A stretch of DNA of 64,000 nt, from the NCBI GenBank assembly GCA_019635435.1, contig JAHBZM010000001.1, forward strand, positions 4,092,001-4,156,000, given 5' to 3'. The translations under genes were made by a program, and so were the position numbers. Below the pieces are notes generated by a model, which saw only the letters and a program-made list of their open reading frames with translations, did not search any database and had not been told where the DNA came from. How positions within the stretch are numbered: position 1 is the first letter of the stretch; every line of letters begins with the position of its first letter. The stretch is from Ramlibacter sp. (lineage in GTDB: Bacteria > Pseudomonadota > Gammaproteobacteria > Burkholderiales > Burkholderiaceae_C). Positions 39,950 through 49,197 of the stretch are shown one piece after another.

Positions 39950-41797
39950 ATGGAACACGCCCCCACCTGGCTGACCAACAGCCTCATTTACCTGGGCGCG
40001 GCGGTCTTCGTCGTGCCGCTGTCCAAGGCCCTGGGCCTGGGCTCGATCATTGGCTACCTGGCCGCGGGCATTGCCATCGGGCCCTGGGGCCTGGGCCTGG
40101 TGACCAATGTGGAAGACATCCTGCACTTCGCCGAGTTCGGCGTGGTGCTGATGCTGTTCCTGGTGGGGCTGGAACTGGAGCCCCGGCGGCTGTGGAGCCT
40201 GCGCCGGCCGATTTTTGGCTGGGGCAGCGCCCAGGTGCTGGGCTGCGCGGCCCTGCTGTTCGCGGGGGCCTGCGCCGCGGGCGTGCCCTGGCGCATCAGC
40301 CTGGTGGCGGCGCTGGGGCTGGCCCTGTCGTCCACCGCGATCGCGCTGCAGGTCATGGGCGAGCGCAACCTGATGCCCACGTCCAGCGGGCAGGCGGGTT
40401 TCTCGATCCTGCTGTTCCAGGATGTGGCCGCCATCCCGATCCTGGCGCTGATGCCCCTGCTGGGCGTGGTTTCAGAGGCCAATGAGGCTGTAGTCCCCGT
40501 CAACCGGGCACTGGAAGCTATCAAAATCGTAGCAGTCATTGCCGGCATCGTGCTCGGCGGCCGCCTGCTGCTGCGCCCCGCGCTGCGCTGGATCGCCAAA
40601 AGCGACACGCCCGAGATCTTCACCGCGGCTTCGCTGCTGCTGGTGGTGGCGATTGCCGCTCTGATGCAGCTGGTGGGCCTGTCGATGGCGCTGGGCGCCT
40701 TCCTGGCCGGCGTGCTGCTGGCCGAAAGCGAGTACCGGCGCGAGCTGGAGACCGACATCGAGCCCTTCAAGGGCCTGCTGCTGGGCCTGTTCTTCATCGC
40801 CGTGGGCATGAGCATCGACTTTGGCGTGCTGGCGCGCTCACCGGGCCTCATGGCGCTGATCGTGGTGGCGTTCCTGGCCGTCAAGGGTGTGGTGATCTAC
40901 GGCCTGTCGCGCCTGATGGGCCTGCCCTTCCAGGAGCGGCCGGTGTTCACGCTGCTGCTGGCGCAGGGTGGTGAATTTGCCTTTGTGGTGTTCCAGGCCG
41001 CGGCCGGCGCCAGCGTGTTTTCGCCCGAAACGGCGTCGCTGCTGATCGGTGCGGTGGCCATCTCGATGCTGCTCAGCCCGCTGGTGCTGGTGGCGGTGGA
41101 CAAGCTGGTGCTGCCGCGCTTTGCCAACTGCAATGTGCCGGACATGGAGGAAATCTCCGAGCCGCAGAACGCGCCCATCATCATCGCGGGCTTTGGCCGC
41201 TTCGGCCAGATCATCGGCCGCATGCTCACCGCCCAGGGCATTGCCGCCACCGTGCTGGACCACGACGCCGAGATGATCGAGGCCGCGCGCTCGTTCGGCT
41301 ACAAGGTGTTCTACGGCGACGCCACGCGGCTGGACCTGCTGCGCACCGCGGGCGCCGCCACGGCCAGAATCCTGGTGGTGGCGGTGGATGACGTGGCCCA
41401 GTCACTGGAGGTGGTGGACCTCGCACGCGAGCACTTCCCCCACCTGGAGATCGTGGCGCGGGCCCGCGACGTGACCCACTGGAACGAGCTGCGCGACCGC
41501 GGCGTGATGCGGGTCGAGCGCGAGATGTTCGAGTCCAGCCTGCGCAGCGCGCGCACCGTGCTCGAGGTGCTGGGCTACCCGCCGCACGAGGCCCGCCAGC
41601 ACGCCATGCGCTTCCGGCGCCACAACATCGAGCTGTTCGAGCAGATGTACCCCTTCCACAAGGACCGGGCCAAGCTGATCGCGGTGGTCAAGCAGGGGCG
41701 TTCCCAACTGGAGGAACAGATGGCCCGCGAACGCGCCGAGCGCGACGAGCGCCTGAAGGCCGCCGGCGGCCGCCCCCCGGGATGGGAAGGCCAGTGA
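39950..41797 (+). CDS. kefC: Glutathione-regulated potassium-efflux system protein KefC/KefB-type
   Basis: This monovalent cation:proton antiporter-2 transporter has 615 aa. About 12-13 membrane helices (residues ~10-390) include GLALSSTAIALQVMGER and FLAGVLLAESEYRRELE. A cytoplasmic RCK/TrkA-N domain follows with IIIAGFGRFGQIIGRML and acidic end HDAEMIEAA. It acidifies the cytoplasm to protect against electrophiles when glutathione adducts form. Repeat copy G lies antisense in frame in the loop/helix after LLGVVSEAN. Start at ATG 39950, 2 nt after kefF. Confidence 0.93.
   Translation: MEHAPTWLTNSLIYLGAAVFVVPLSKALGLGSIIGYLAAGIAIGPWGLGLVTNVEDILHFAEFGVVLMLFLVGLELEPRRLWSLRRPIFGWGSAQVLGCAALLFAGACAAGVPWRISLVAALGLALSSTAIALQVMGERNLMPTSSGQAGFSILLFQDVAAIPILALMPLLGVVSEANEAVVPVNRALEAIKIVAVIAGIVLGGRLLLRPALRWIAKSDTPEIFTAASLLLVVAIAALMQLVGLSMALGAFLAGVLLAESEYRRELETDIEPFKGLLLGLFFIAVGMSIDFGVLARSPGLMALIVVAFLAVKGVVIYGLSRLMGLPFQERPVFTLLLAQGGEFAFVVFQAAAGASVFSPETASLLIGAVAISMLLSPLVLVAVDKLVLPRFANCNVPDMEEISEPQNAPIIIAGFGRFGQIIGRMLTAQGIAATVLDHDAEMIEAARSFGYKVFYGDATRLDLLRTAGAATARILVVAVDDVAQSLEVVDLAREHFPHLEIVARARDVTHWNELRDRGVMRVEREMFESSLRSARTVLEVLGYPPHEARQHAMRFRRHNIELFEQMYPFHKDRAKLIAVVKQGRSQLEEQMARERAERDERLKAAGGRPPGWEGQ
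40486..40535 (-). repeat. Dispersed ~50-bp element, copy G
   Basis: On the minus strand it reads GCTAC-N7-ATAGC, then CAGTGCCCGG and GGACTACAGCC. On the plus strand it encodes AVVPVNRALEAIKIVAV within kefC. Confidence 0.75.
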
Positions 41798-41818
41798 GGC
41801 GCCCCCTTCAGCCACACG

Positions 41819-41850
41819 CCTAAGCCCCTTGAGCAAATGGCTTAAGGCCC
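41819..41850. other. Inverted repeat between kefC and the hybrid kinase gene
   Basis: GCCTAAGCC and GGCTTAAGGC form an almost perfect stem with a ~12-nt loop 22 bp after the kefC stop. There is no T tract. It may be a rho-independent-like attenuator or an operator; the rest of this ~105-bp gap holds only the AAGGAGAG ribosome site. Confidence 0.45.
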
Positions 41851-41902
41851 CCGGGCGGGCCCGTGATGTGATGAAGGCTCCCCTTCGAAGGAGAGTTTCA
41901 TC

Positions 41903-44900
41903 ATGGACCGAGCCCCCGTCGAGCTGGCCATCTCGCTGCTGGATGCCGATCCGCCGTCCCACGGCGCCGGCGAGGCCCTGGCCCATCTGCAGCGCGAACT
42001 GGCCGACACCCGGCGCAAGCTGGACCTGCGCGATCGGGAGCTGGTCGGTCTGCGCGGTTCGCATGAGCTGCTGGTGTCCACGCTGGACGCGGCCAACGAC
42101 GGCATCCTGACGCTGCAGTTTTCCGACAACTCGCTGTACTACAACATCCGCTTCGTCGAGATCTGGGGCATCCCCGAGGACCGCCTGAGCGACATGGACA
42201 GTGCCGCCCTGGTCGAATTCCAGGTCACCCAGGTCCGCGATGCGCAGGATTTCCGGGCGCTCGTCGAGCGGCGCCAGATGGACCCGGAGGCCGAGGACTT
42301 CAGCGTGATCGAGATGAACGATGGTCGCGTGCTGGAGCGCCATGTCATCCCCCAGCGCATCCACGGCCGCTGCGTGGGCAGCGTCATCACCTTCCGTGAC
42401 GTGACCGACCGGCAGCGCTACGAGGAAAAGATGATGTTCAATTCACTGGTGGTGGAAAACTCGGGGCCGATGCTCTGGGTTGACCCGGACCACCAGACCG
42501 TGATCTACGCCAACCAGGGCGCCTGCGATGTCCTGGGCTACTCGGCCGAGGAGTTCGTGGGCATGCCCCTGCCGACCTTCGCCATCGATTTTTCACCCGA
42601 AAGAGCCCTGGCCTTGCGGGAACAGCGCCGCCAGTCGAAAAAGCCGGTGGTGTTCCAGGACCGCAACCGCCGCAAGGACGGCACCATCATTGATGTCGAG
42701 GTCACCACCTTCGTCGCGCAGGACGAGAAGCGCACGCTCAACATCGCCGCGTTCAAGGACATCACGGGCCAGAAGCAGGCCGAGCAGGGCCGCAAGCGCC
42801 AGGAAGCCACGCTCAACTCGCTGATCAACTCGATCTCGGACCTGATCTTCTACAAGGACCGCGACGGCCGCTACCTGGGCTGCAACACCGCCTACGCGGC
42901 GCTGGTGGGCATGCCGGTGACCGACATCATCGGCAAGTGCTGCGACGACCTGTTCCCCCCCGACATCGCCCAGGCCATGCACGAGCGCGACGCCAGATCG
43001 CTGCAACTGCTGCACGAGCAGTCCTCCGAGTACTGGGTCACCTACCCGGACGGGCAGCGCGCCCTGTTCGACACCGTCGTCTCGCCCCTGTGGGACGAGC
43101 TGGGCGAGCCCCAGGGCCTGCTGGGCATCAGCCGCAACATCACCGAGCGCAGCAAGCAGGACGCCGAGATCCGCCGGGCCAAGGAAATGGCCGAGGAAGC
43201 CACGCGGATGAAATCCGATTTCCTGGCCAACATGAGCCATGAAATCCGCACGCCCATGAACGCCATCATCGGGCTGTCGCACCTGGTGCTCAAAACCGAC
43301 CTGACGCAGCGCCAGCGCGACTACCTGCAGAAGGTCCAGACCTCGGGCCAGCACCTGCTGGGCATCATCAACGACATCCTGGACTTCTCCAAGGTCGAGG
43401 CCGGCAAGCTCGAGCTGGAAAGCACCGACTTCGAACTCGAGCGGTTGCTGGACAACACCGCCAGCCTGATCAGCGAAAAGTGCTACGCCAAGGGCCTGGA
43501 ACTGGTGTTCGAGGTGGCCCCGGACGTGCCACCCCACCTGGTGGGCGACTCGCTGCGCCTGCGCCAGATCCTGCTGAACTATGCCAACAACGCGGTCAAG
43601 TTCACCGAGCGCGGCGAAATCATGATCTCGGTGCGGGCCAGCGAGCACACCGACACCGACGTGCTGCTGCACTTCCGGGTGCAGGACACGGGCGTGGGCC
43701 TCACCCCCGAGCAGATCGGCCGGCTGTTCCAGAGCTTCTCGCAGGCCGACACCTCGACCACCCGCAAGTTCGGGGGCACCGGCCTGGGCCTGGCCATCTC
43801 CAAGCAGCTCGCCGGCCTGATGGGCGGTGAAGTGGGCGTGGAAAGCGTGCACGGCGAGGGCAGCTCGTTCTGGTTCAGCGCGCGCGTGGGCATTGGCAGC
43901 GCAAGCCGCCCGGCGCGCCAGCCCTATCCCGACCTGCGCGGCTGCCGCGCGCTGGTGGTGGACGACAACGACCACGCGCGCGCCGCCATCGCCGGCATGC
44001 TCGAGGACATGAGCTTCGTGGTGTCCCAGGCCGACTCCGGCTCCGCGGCCATCGAGGCCGTGCGCCAGGCGGCCCTGAACAAGCAGCCCTACGACATCGT
44101 CTACCTGGACTGGCGCATGCCAGGCATGGATGGCATGCAGACCGCGCGCGGCATCAAGGCGCTGGGCCTGGACGCCACGCCCATGTTCCTCATGGTGACG
44201 GCCTATGGCCGCGAGGAATTGCTCAAGGAAGCCGGCGATGCCGGCATCGACAACGTGCTGGTCAAGCCGGTATGCCCGTCGATCCTGTTTGACACCACCA
44301 TCGAGGCGCTGGGCGGGCGCCGCACCGAAGCCACCGCTCCGGCGAGCCCCCAGGCTGGCGGCCCGGCAGCGGACAGCCACACCGGGCTGACGGCCATCCG
44401 CGGCGCGCGCATCCTGCTGGTCGAGGACAACGACATCAACCAGCAGGTCGCCCGCGAGCTGCTGGAGGACATGGGCCTGGTGGTGGACGTGGCCGATGAC
44501 GGTGAACAGGCGCTGGCCCGCCTCGATGCCGCCGCCTACGACCTGGTGTTCATGGACATGCAGATGCCCGTGATGGATGGCGTGACCGCCACGCGCCAGA
44601 TCCGCCACCAGGAACGCTACGCCCAATTGCCCGTGATCGCCATGACGGCCAACGCGATGGAACAGGACCGCAGGAAATGTGCGGACGCCGGCATGAACGA
44701 TTTCGTGGTCAAGCCCATCGACCCGGAGGCGCTGCAGGCCATCCTGGTGCGCTGGGTCCGCCGGCCCGGGGCCGCCCAGCCCCCGCAGACCGCCCGCAGC
44801 GCCGCACCGGCACCGCAGCCCGCCGCGGTGACCCCGGCCGCGAACAACGACCCCAAGCTTCCCCGGGACGTGCCCGGACTGGACACGGCGCTGGGCCTGT

Positions 44901-45286
44901 CACGCATGATGGGCAAGCAGCCGCTGTACCTGGCCATGCTGGGCCGCTATGTGCAGGGCCAGCACCACGTCGCCCAGCAGGTGCGCGAGGCGCTCGCGGT
45001 GGGTGATTTCGTGCTGGCCGAACGTCTCGCGCACACCACCCGGGGCGTGTCGGGCAATGTGGGCGCGGTGACCGTGGAGGCCGCGGCCGGCGCGCTGGAA
45101 CTGGCGCTGCGCGCCAAACTGGATCTGCCCGAGATCAAGGAGCGGCTGGAACTGCTGGACGCCACCATGAGAGCGTTGATCGGCGCCCTTCAGCCCCAGC
45201 TGCCGGCCCCCGTGGAGGAGGCAAAGACGCCTCAGCGCACGGCATCCCACACCAGCTTGAGCCCGGTGAGCAGCATGCCGGCATAG
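41903..45286 (+). CDS. Hybrid sensor histidine kinase (PAS-PAS-PAS-HisKA-HATPase-REC-REC-HPt)
   Basis: This 1127-aa signalling protein has no clear membrane helix, so it is probably cytoplasmic. An N-terminal coiled-coil stretch (~25-55) is followed by three PAS domains (~55-165, 175-290, 305-425), HisKA with phospho-His446 (FLANMSHEIRTPMNAIIG) and HATPase (NNAVKFTERGE, FGGTGLGLAISKQL). Two receiver domains carry Asp736 (YLDWRMPGMDG) and Asp885 (FMDMQMPVMDG), and an HPt domain has His1044 (RLAHTTRGVSGNVGAV). This is a complete internal phosphorelay, but no response regulator gene is adjacent. ATG 41903 has AAGGAGAG upstream. The 3' end overlaps the convergent exporter gene by 55 nt. Confidence 0.92.
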   Translation: MDRAPVELAISLLDADPPSHGAGEALAHLQRELADTRRKLDLRDRELVGLRGSHELLVSTLDAANDGILTLQFSDNSLYYNIRFVEIWGIPEDRLSDMDSAALVEFQVTQVRDAQDFRALVERRQMDPEAEDFSVIEMNDGRVLERHVIPQRIHGRCVGSVITFRDVTDRQRYEEKMMFNSLVVENSGPMLWVDPDHQTVIYANQGACDVLGYSAEEFVGMPLPTFAIDFSPERALALREQRRQSKKPVVFQDRNRRKDGTIIDVEVTTFVAQDEKRTLNIAAFKDITGQKQAEQGRKRQEATLNSLINSISDLIFYKDRDGRYLGCNTAYAALVGMPVTDIIGKCCDDLFPPDIAQAMHERDARSLQLLHEQSSEYWVTYPDGQRALFDTVVSPLWDELGEPQGLLGISRNITERSKQDAEIRRAKEMAEEATRMKSDFLANMSHEIRTPMNAIIGLSHLVLKTDLTQRQRDYLQKVQTSGQHLLGIINDILDFSKVEAGKLELESTDFELERLLDNTASLISEKCYAKGLELVFEVAPDVPPHLVGDSLRLRQILLNYANNAVKFTERGEIMISVRASEHTDTDVLLHFRVQDTGVGLTPEQIGRLFQSFSQADTSTTRKFGGTGLGLAISKQLAGLMGGEVGVESVHGEGSSFWFSARVGIGSASRPARQPYPDLRGCRALVVDDNDHARAAIAGMLEDMSFVVSQADSGSAAIEAVRQAALNKQPYDIVYLDWRMPGMDGMQTARGIKALGLDATPMFLMVTAYGREELLKEAGDAGIDNVLVKPVCPSILFDTTIEALGGRRTEATAPASPQAGGPAADSHTGLTAIRGARILLVEDNDINQQVARELLEDMGLVVDVADDGEQALARLDAAAYDLVFMDMQMPVMDGVTATRQIRHQERYAQLPVIAMTANAMEQDRRKCADAGMNDFVVKPIDPEALQAILVRWVRRPGAAQPPQTARSAAPAPQPAAVTPAANNDPKLPRDVPGLDTALGLSRMMGKQPLYLAMLGRYVQGQHHVAQQVREALAVGDFVLAERLAHTTRGVSGNVGAVTVEAAAGALELALRAKLDLPEIKERLELLDATMRALIGALQPQLPAPVEEAKTPQRTASHTSLSPVSSMPA

Positions 45287-45987
45287 ATGAAGCGGTAGAA
45301 CAGCACCGGGTTGATCCGGTGCGCAATGCGCACGCCAATGAACACGCCCACCGGCGCCAGCGGCAGCAGCACCAGCGAGGTGGCCAGGTTGCGCAGGTCC
45401 AGCAGGCCCAGCCAGGCGTAAGGCACCCATTTGCTGAGGTTGATTACGAAGAACAGCACCGCCATGGTGGCGGTGAACACCAGCGGCGGCAGCCGCATGG
45501 GGATCACATAGGCGTTGACCGGCGGGCCGCCCGCATGGGCCACAAAGCTGGTGAACCCCGCCGTGGTGGTGAGAATGGCACCCAGCCATCTGGGCGGACT
45601 GGGGCTGTCCGGTCGCGGCGGGAACAGCAGGCGCTGCGCCAGGAACAGCAGCGTGAACACGCCCACGATGCCAGCCACCGTGTGCGCATCCAGCAGCTTG
45701 AACAGCAGCGTGCCGATCACCGTGCCCAGCAGGCCAAACGGCACCAGGAAGCGGATGAGCTTCCAGTCAAAATGCTTGCGGAAGGCGTGCAGACCCAGCA
45801 GGTCCATGAGCAGCAGCACCGGCATCAGGATGGCGGCCGCCTGCGGCACCGTGACGGCCATGGCCATCAGCGGCACGGCCAGCGAGCCAAAGCCCGCGCC
45901 AAAGCCGCTTTTGCTGATGCCCAGCAATAGCACGGCCGGAATGGCCACGGCATAGAAATGCCAGTCGGTGATGAGGGGAAAGGTCAA
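45232..45987 (-). CDS. TauE/SafE-family membrane exporter
   Basis: This 251-aa integral membrane protein has seven to eight helices of the TauE/SafE family, linked to sulfite, sulfoacetate or other anion export (VLLLGISKSGFGAGFGSLAV, TAGFTSFVAHAGGPPVNAY, PLAPVGVFIGVRIAHRINP). The start appears to be a TTG at 45987 with a weak ribosome site; no earlier ATG is in frame. The 3' end overlaps the hybrid kinase gene tail to tail. The substrate is unknown. Confidence 0.85.
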   Translation of the reverse strand: MTFPLITDWHFYAVAIPAVLLLGISKSGFGAGFGSLAVPLMAMAVTVPQAAAILMPVLLLMDLLGLHAFRKHFDWKLIRFLVPFGLLGTVIGTLLFKLLDAHTVAGIVGVFTLLFLAQRLLFPPRPDSPSPPRWLGAILTTTAGFTSFVAHAGGPPVNAYVIPMRLPPLVFTATMAVLFFVINLSKWVPYAWLGLLDLRNLATSLVLLPLAPVGVFIGVRIAHRINPVLFYRFIYAGMLLTGLKLVWDAVR

Positions 45988-46018
45988 GATCGGCAGCCTG
46001 CGTGCAAAGCCCGCAAGC

Positions 46019-46567
46019 TTAGCGGACGCGCGCGGCCAGTGCTTGCAGCGATGCCAGCAGGTCTCCGATGAATTTGGCCGTGGCCTCGTCGGTCAGCTCG
46101 CCTTCGGCGTTGAATTTGCTGGCCGCGTGGCTGATGAACACCTCGGGCTTGTTGACCGTGAAGGTGTTCATGAACACCAGCACCTGGCGCAGGTGGTACT
46201 GCACGCGCGCCGTGCCCACGGGGCCCGGGCTGGCGCCCATGATGGCCACGGGCTTGCCGTCAAACGGTGGCTCGGGCGGGCGCGACAGCCAGTCGAGCGT
46301 GTTCTTGAGCACCCCGGGAATCGAGAAGTTGTATTCGGGGGTGACCAGCAGCACCGCGTCGGCCGCGCGCACCTGCGCCTTGAGGGCGGCCACAGCGGCG
46401 GGCTCGCCGGCAGCGCGCACGTCGTCGTTGTACAGCGGGATGCCCGCAATGTCGGCGATGTCGATCGCCATGCCCTGGGGCGCGAGCTTTTGCGCCGCGC
46501 GCAGCGCCATGCCGTTGAACGAGCCCTTGCGCAGGCTGCCGCAGATGCCCAGTACCTTGAATGTCAT
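46019..46567 (-). CDS. NADPH-dependent FMN reductase family protein
   Basis: This flavodoxin-fold reductase of 182 aa has the family motifs LGICGSLRKGSFNGMALRAA, LLVTPEYNFSIPGVLKNTLDW and VAIMGASPGPVGTARVQYHL. Such enzymes reduce FMN, quinones or azo compounds with NAD(P)H. It is the last gene of the minus-strand dioxygenase-TRAP cluster and could reduce a hydroxyquinone formed by auto-oxidation of a hydroxyquinol substrate (inference). A good AGGAG precedes ATG 46567. Confidence 0.87.
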   Translation of the reverse strand: MTFKVLGICGSLRKGSFNGMALRAAQKLAPQGMAIDIADIAGIPLYNDDVRAAGEPAAVAALKAQVRAADAVLLVTPEYNFSIPGVLKNTLDWLSRPPEPPFDGKPVAIMGASPGPVGTARVQYHLRQVLVFMNTFTVNKPEVFISHAASKFNAEGELTDEATAKFIGDLLASLQALAARVR

Positions 46568-46609
46568 GAAAACTCCTGTTGATCCGGTTGAAATGGTGTG
46601 ATGCGCGGG

Positions 46610-47227
46610 CTAGCGCTCGAGTTCGCCGCCCGCCAGCCAGCGCGCGCCGCGGCGGTACAGCGCGTCGACCTCCGGGCCCTTGAGCATGGGCATGTCCAGC
46701 TTCACGGTGTAGCCCAGGCGGGTCTGGATATAGGCCAGGTGCCGGTAGCCCTCGGGGAACTGCGCCAGCGCGGCCGCGTCCAGCCGCAGCCGGGCCGTGG
46801 CGTCGAGCGGGTCGATGCGGTCTTTTTCGTAAATGGGCTGCCGGTGCAGCAGCTTCCACGCGCCCTCGTGGCGCACCACAAAGTCATAAAAGCGGCCCGT
46901 GCAGACCACATCGCACAGCACGGGGCCGTCCTCGCCCTCGACCATGCCGCGCTGCGAAATGGTCATCTTGGTCTGCGCAATGGCGCGGTCGCCGGCCACG
47001 TCGATGGCCGATCCGCCCAGAAAGTGAAGGATGCTCACGCCCCGGGCCCAGCCCTCCTGCGTGACGCGGATGAACTCGGCAAACGGCCCCTGGAACCAGG
47101 TGGCCATCATCACGCCCTCGGGGTGCCACACGGTGGCAAAACGCGACCAGTCGCCGGCGTCGCGCCAGACGGCCCAGCGCTCCACCATCTGGCGGATCAG
47201 CAACTCATCCTGCAGGTCATTGGTCAT
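46610..47227 (-). CDS. SnoaL/NTF2-like protein
   Basis: This 205-aa cone-shaped NTF2-fold protein of the SnoaL-like type has LLIRQMVERWAVWRDAGDWS, TVWHPEGVMMATWFQG, VVCTGRFYDFVVRHEGAWKL and HRQPIYEKDRIDPLD. Members are small hydratases, isomerases, cyclases or non-enzymatic ligand binders. His and Asp residues lining the pocket (WHPEG, HFLGG) could be catalytic. ATG 47227 overlaps the end of the Dabb gene. Its place in the cluster suggests a step on a ring-cleavage or ring-modification product. Confidence 0.78.
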   Translation of the reverse strand: MTNDLQDELLIRQMVERWAVWRDAGDWSRFATVWHPEGVMMATWFQGPFAEFIRVTQEGWARGVSILHFLGGSAIDVAGDRAIAQTKMTISQRGMVEGEDGPVLCDVVCTGRFYDFVVRHEGAWKLLHRQPIYEKDRIDPLDATARLRLDAAALAQFPEGYRHLAYIQTRLGYTVKLDMPMLKGPEVDALYRRGARWLAGGELER

Positions 47228-47573
47228 GCAAGGTCTCCCGGGATACAGCGCCGGACCGGGCCAGCGGCCGCGCCGGGGCCGCATAGTCCACCTGGTGGCG
47301 GGCCACGCGCAGGTTGCCCAGCTCGCGCTTGACGCGCAGGTGCTCGGGGTGATCGGCATAGGCGTCCAGCGCGGCCTGGGACTCGAACTCGCTGTACAGC
47401 ACCACGTCGCAGGCGTAGTCCACGCCGCTGTGGTCCACGCCCACCTCCAGGTGCAGCAGGCCCGGGATGCGCCCCACCAGGCTGGCAAAGCTGGCGCTGA
47501 GCCGGTCGGCCTGCGCGGCGCGCTCGGCCGCCGTGTCGCCGCGCAGGTCCCACATGACGATGTGCTTGATCAC
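47217..47573 (-). CDS. Dabb (stress-responsive alpha/beta barrel) domain protein
   Basis: This is a 118-aa ferredoxin-like dimeric alpha/beta-barrel protein: IKHIVMWDLRGDTAAERAA, GLLHLEVGVDHSGVDYACDV, FESQAALDAYADHPEHLRVK. The closing HPEH-x-x-V helix is diagnostic. Related folds include olivetolic acid cyclase and muconolactone isomerases. The GTG at 47573 overlaps the YciI stop (GTGA) and puts IKHIVMW at the N-terminus as in relatives; the 3' end overlaps the SnoaL-like gene. Confidence 0.82.
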   Translation of the reverse strand: MIKHIVMWDLRGDTAAERAAQADRLSASFASLVGRIPGLLHLEVGVDHSGVDYACDVVLYSEFESQAALDAYADHPEHLRVKRELGNLRVARHQVDYAAPARPLARSGAVSRETLHDQ

Positions 47574-47869
47574 GACGGAAAGCCGGCTTTCTGCGGCCAC
47601 AGGTTCACAAAGGCATGCACCGTGGTGCTGGCGTACAGGCCGGCCCGGGTGAAGGGCTCGTCGGCCAGCCAGGCGTGGGCCGCGTCGCGCGAGGCGAAGT
47701 CAATCGCCAGCAGGCTGCCCACCATGGTGCTGCCGTCGTCATGGGTGAACGGGCCGGCGAAGGCGATGCGGTCGGCCACGGCGGCCAGGTAGGCCTTGTG
47801 TTCGGGCCGCACGCGCTGGCGCAGTTCGGCCGTGCCCGGCTTGTCGATGAGGATGAAGGTGAAGATCAT
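47570..47869 (-). CDS. YciI-family protein
   Basis: This 99-aa ferredoxin-fold protein of the YCII family has the conserved His-Asp pair region RPEHKAYLAAVADR, FAGPFTHDDGSTMVGSLLAI and FASRDAAHAWLADEPFTRAGL. One characterised relative is TftG, which removes chloride from 5-chlorohydroxyquinol (or its quinone form) next to a hydroxyquinol dioxygenase in 2,4,5-T degradation. The same neighbour type is present here, making an analogous lyase role plausible but unproven. It lies 8 nt after the TRAP permease gene. Confidence 0.83.
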   Translation of the reverse strand: MIFTFILIDKPGTAELRQRVRPEHKAYLAAVADRIAFAGPFTHDDGSTMVGSLLAIDFASRDAAHAWLADEPFTRAGLYASTTVHAFVNLWPQKAGFPS

Positions 47870-47877
47870 GGGTTGCC

Positions 47878-49197
47878 TTACATGCGGGCCAGCCAGGTGG
47901 ACAGGCCCGGGAACGCGATGATGACCCCCAGCACGGCGAGCATCATCAGCACAAAGGGGAATGTTCCCGCAAAAATGTCGCGAATGGTGATGCGGGGGTC
48001 ATTGAGCGCCGACTTGACGGTGTAGACCGACACGCCAAACGGCGGTGTGAGCAGGCCGATTTCCACCGCCACCACCGTCACCACGCCAAACCACACCACG
48101 TCCATGCCAAAGGCGCGGGCAATCGGCAGCACGATGGGGATCATGATGAGCATGATGGACACCGAGTCAATGATGCAGCCCAGCGCAATGACAATGCCCA
48201 CATAGGCTGCCATGAAGCCCCAGGGCCCCAGCCCCATGTGGGTGATGCCCTCGGTGACCGAGTTGGGCATGCCGGTGAGCGCGAGCATGCGGCTGTAGAG
48301 CATGGCGGCAATGATGAGGAACAGCACCGAGACCGACACATAGCCCGTCTCCACCAGCACCTGCCACAGCTTGCGCCAGGTCAGGCGCCGGCGCACCAGC
48401 GCGATCACCAGCGCCCCGGCCGCGCCCACGGCGCCCGCCTCGGTGGGCGTGAAAAAGCCGCCATACAGGCCGCCCAACACCAGCGTGATCAGCACCAGGA
48501 TGGGCACGAACTTGATGGCCGCCGACAGCGGCGTTTCGGCCCCGTCGGCGCACACGCCGTTCAGCGCGTCCTCGGTGCCGATCATTGACGGCCTGAGGTA
48601 GGCCATGCCCACGATCAGCACCGCAAAGCCCAGCGCCAGCACCGCGCCCGGGATGATGCCCGCGATGAACATGCGGCCGATCGACTCCTCGGCCAGCACG
48701 CCGTAGATGATCATGAGCAGGCTGGGCGGGATCAGCATGCCCAGCACCGACGAGCCCGCCACCACGCCCACCGAGAAGCGCGGCGTGTAGCCATGGCGGA
48801 TCATTTCGGGCACGGCCACCTTGGTGAACACCGAGGCCGAGGCGATCGAGATGCCGGTGATGGCCGCGAACACCGCATTGGCCGCCACCGTGGCCAGCCC
48901 CAGCCCGCCGCGGATGCGCCGCAGCAGCCACTGGAACACATCGAACGTGTCGCGCCCCACACCCGACACGCTCACCAGCATGCCCATGAGCACAAACAGC
49001 GGGATCACGCCAAACAGGTAGTCGCGAATGGCGTCATTGGCCGAGGCCGCCACAAAGCGCGCGGCCACCTCGGGGCTCTTGACCATCCACACACTCACGA
49101 ACGAGGTGACGATCAGCGCCACGCCAATGTGCATGCCAAAGTAGATGCCGGCCAGCATCAGGCCGATGGCGACCACGCCAATCTGCAGATCGCTCAT
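47878..49197 (-). CDS. dctM: TRAP transporter large permease (DctM)
   Basis: This 439-aa integral membrane protein has about 12 helices, the ion-coupled translocation subunit of a TRAP importer. Signatures include GMLVSVSGVGRDTFDVFQW, FAAITGISIASASVFTKVAV, GSSVLGMLIPPSLLMIIYGV and FFTPTEAGAVGAAGAL. ATG 49197 overlaps the dctQ stop (ATGA). It imports an organic acid, probably the aromatic or carboxylate substrate of the cluster (inference). Confidence 0.95.
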   Translation of the reverse strand: MSDLQIGVVAIGLMLAGIYFGMHIGVALIVTSFVSVWMVKSPEVAARFVAASANDAIRDYLFGVIPLFVLMGMLVSVSGVGRDTFDVFQWLLRRIRGGLGLATVAANAVFAAITGISIASASVFTKVAVPEMIRHGYTPRFSVGVVAGSSVLGMLIPPSLLMIIYGVLAEESIGRMFIAGIIPGAVLALGFAVLIVGMAYLRPSMIGTEDALNGVCADGAETPLSAAIKFVPILVLITLVLGGLYGGFFTPTEAGAVGAAGALVIALVRRRLTWRKLWQVLVETGYVSVSVLFLIIAAMLYSRMLALTGMPNSVTEGITHMGLGPWGFMAAYVGIVIALGCIIDSVSIMLIMIPIVLPIARAFGMDVVWFGVVTVVAVEIGLLTPPFGVSVYTVKSALNDPRITIRDIFAGTFPFVLMMLAVLGVIIAFPGLSTWLARM

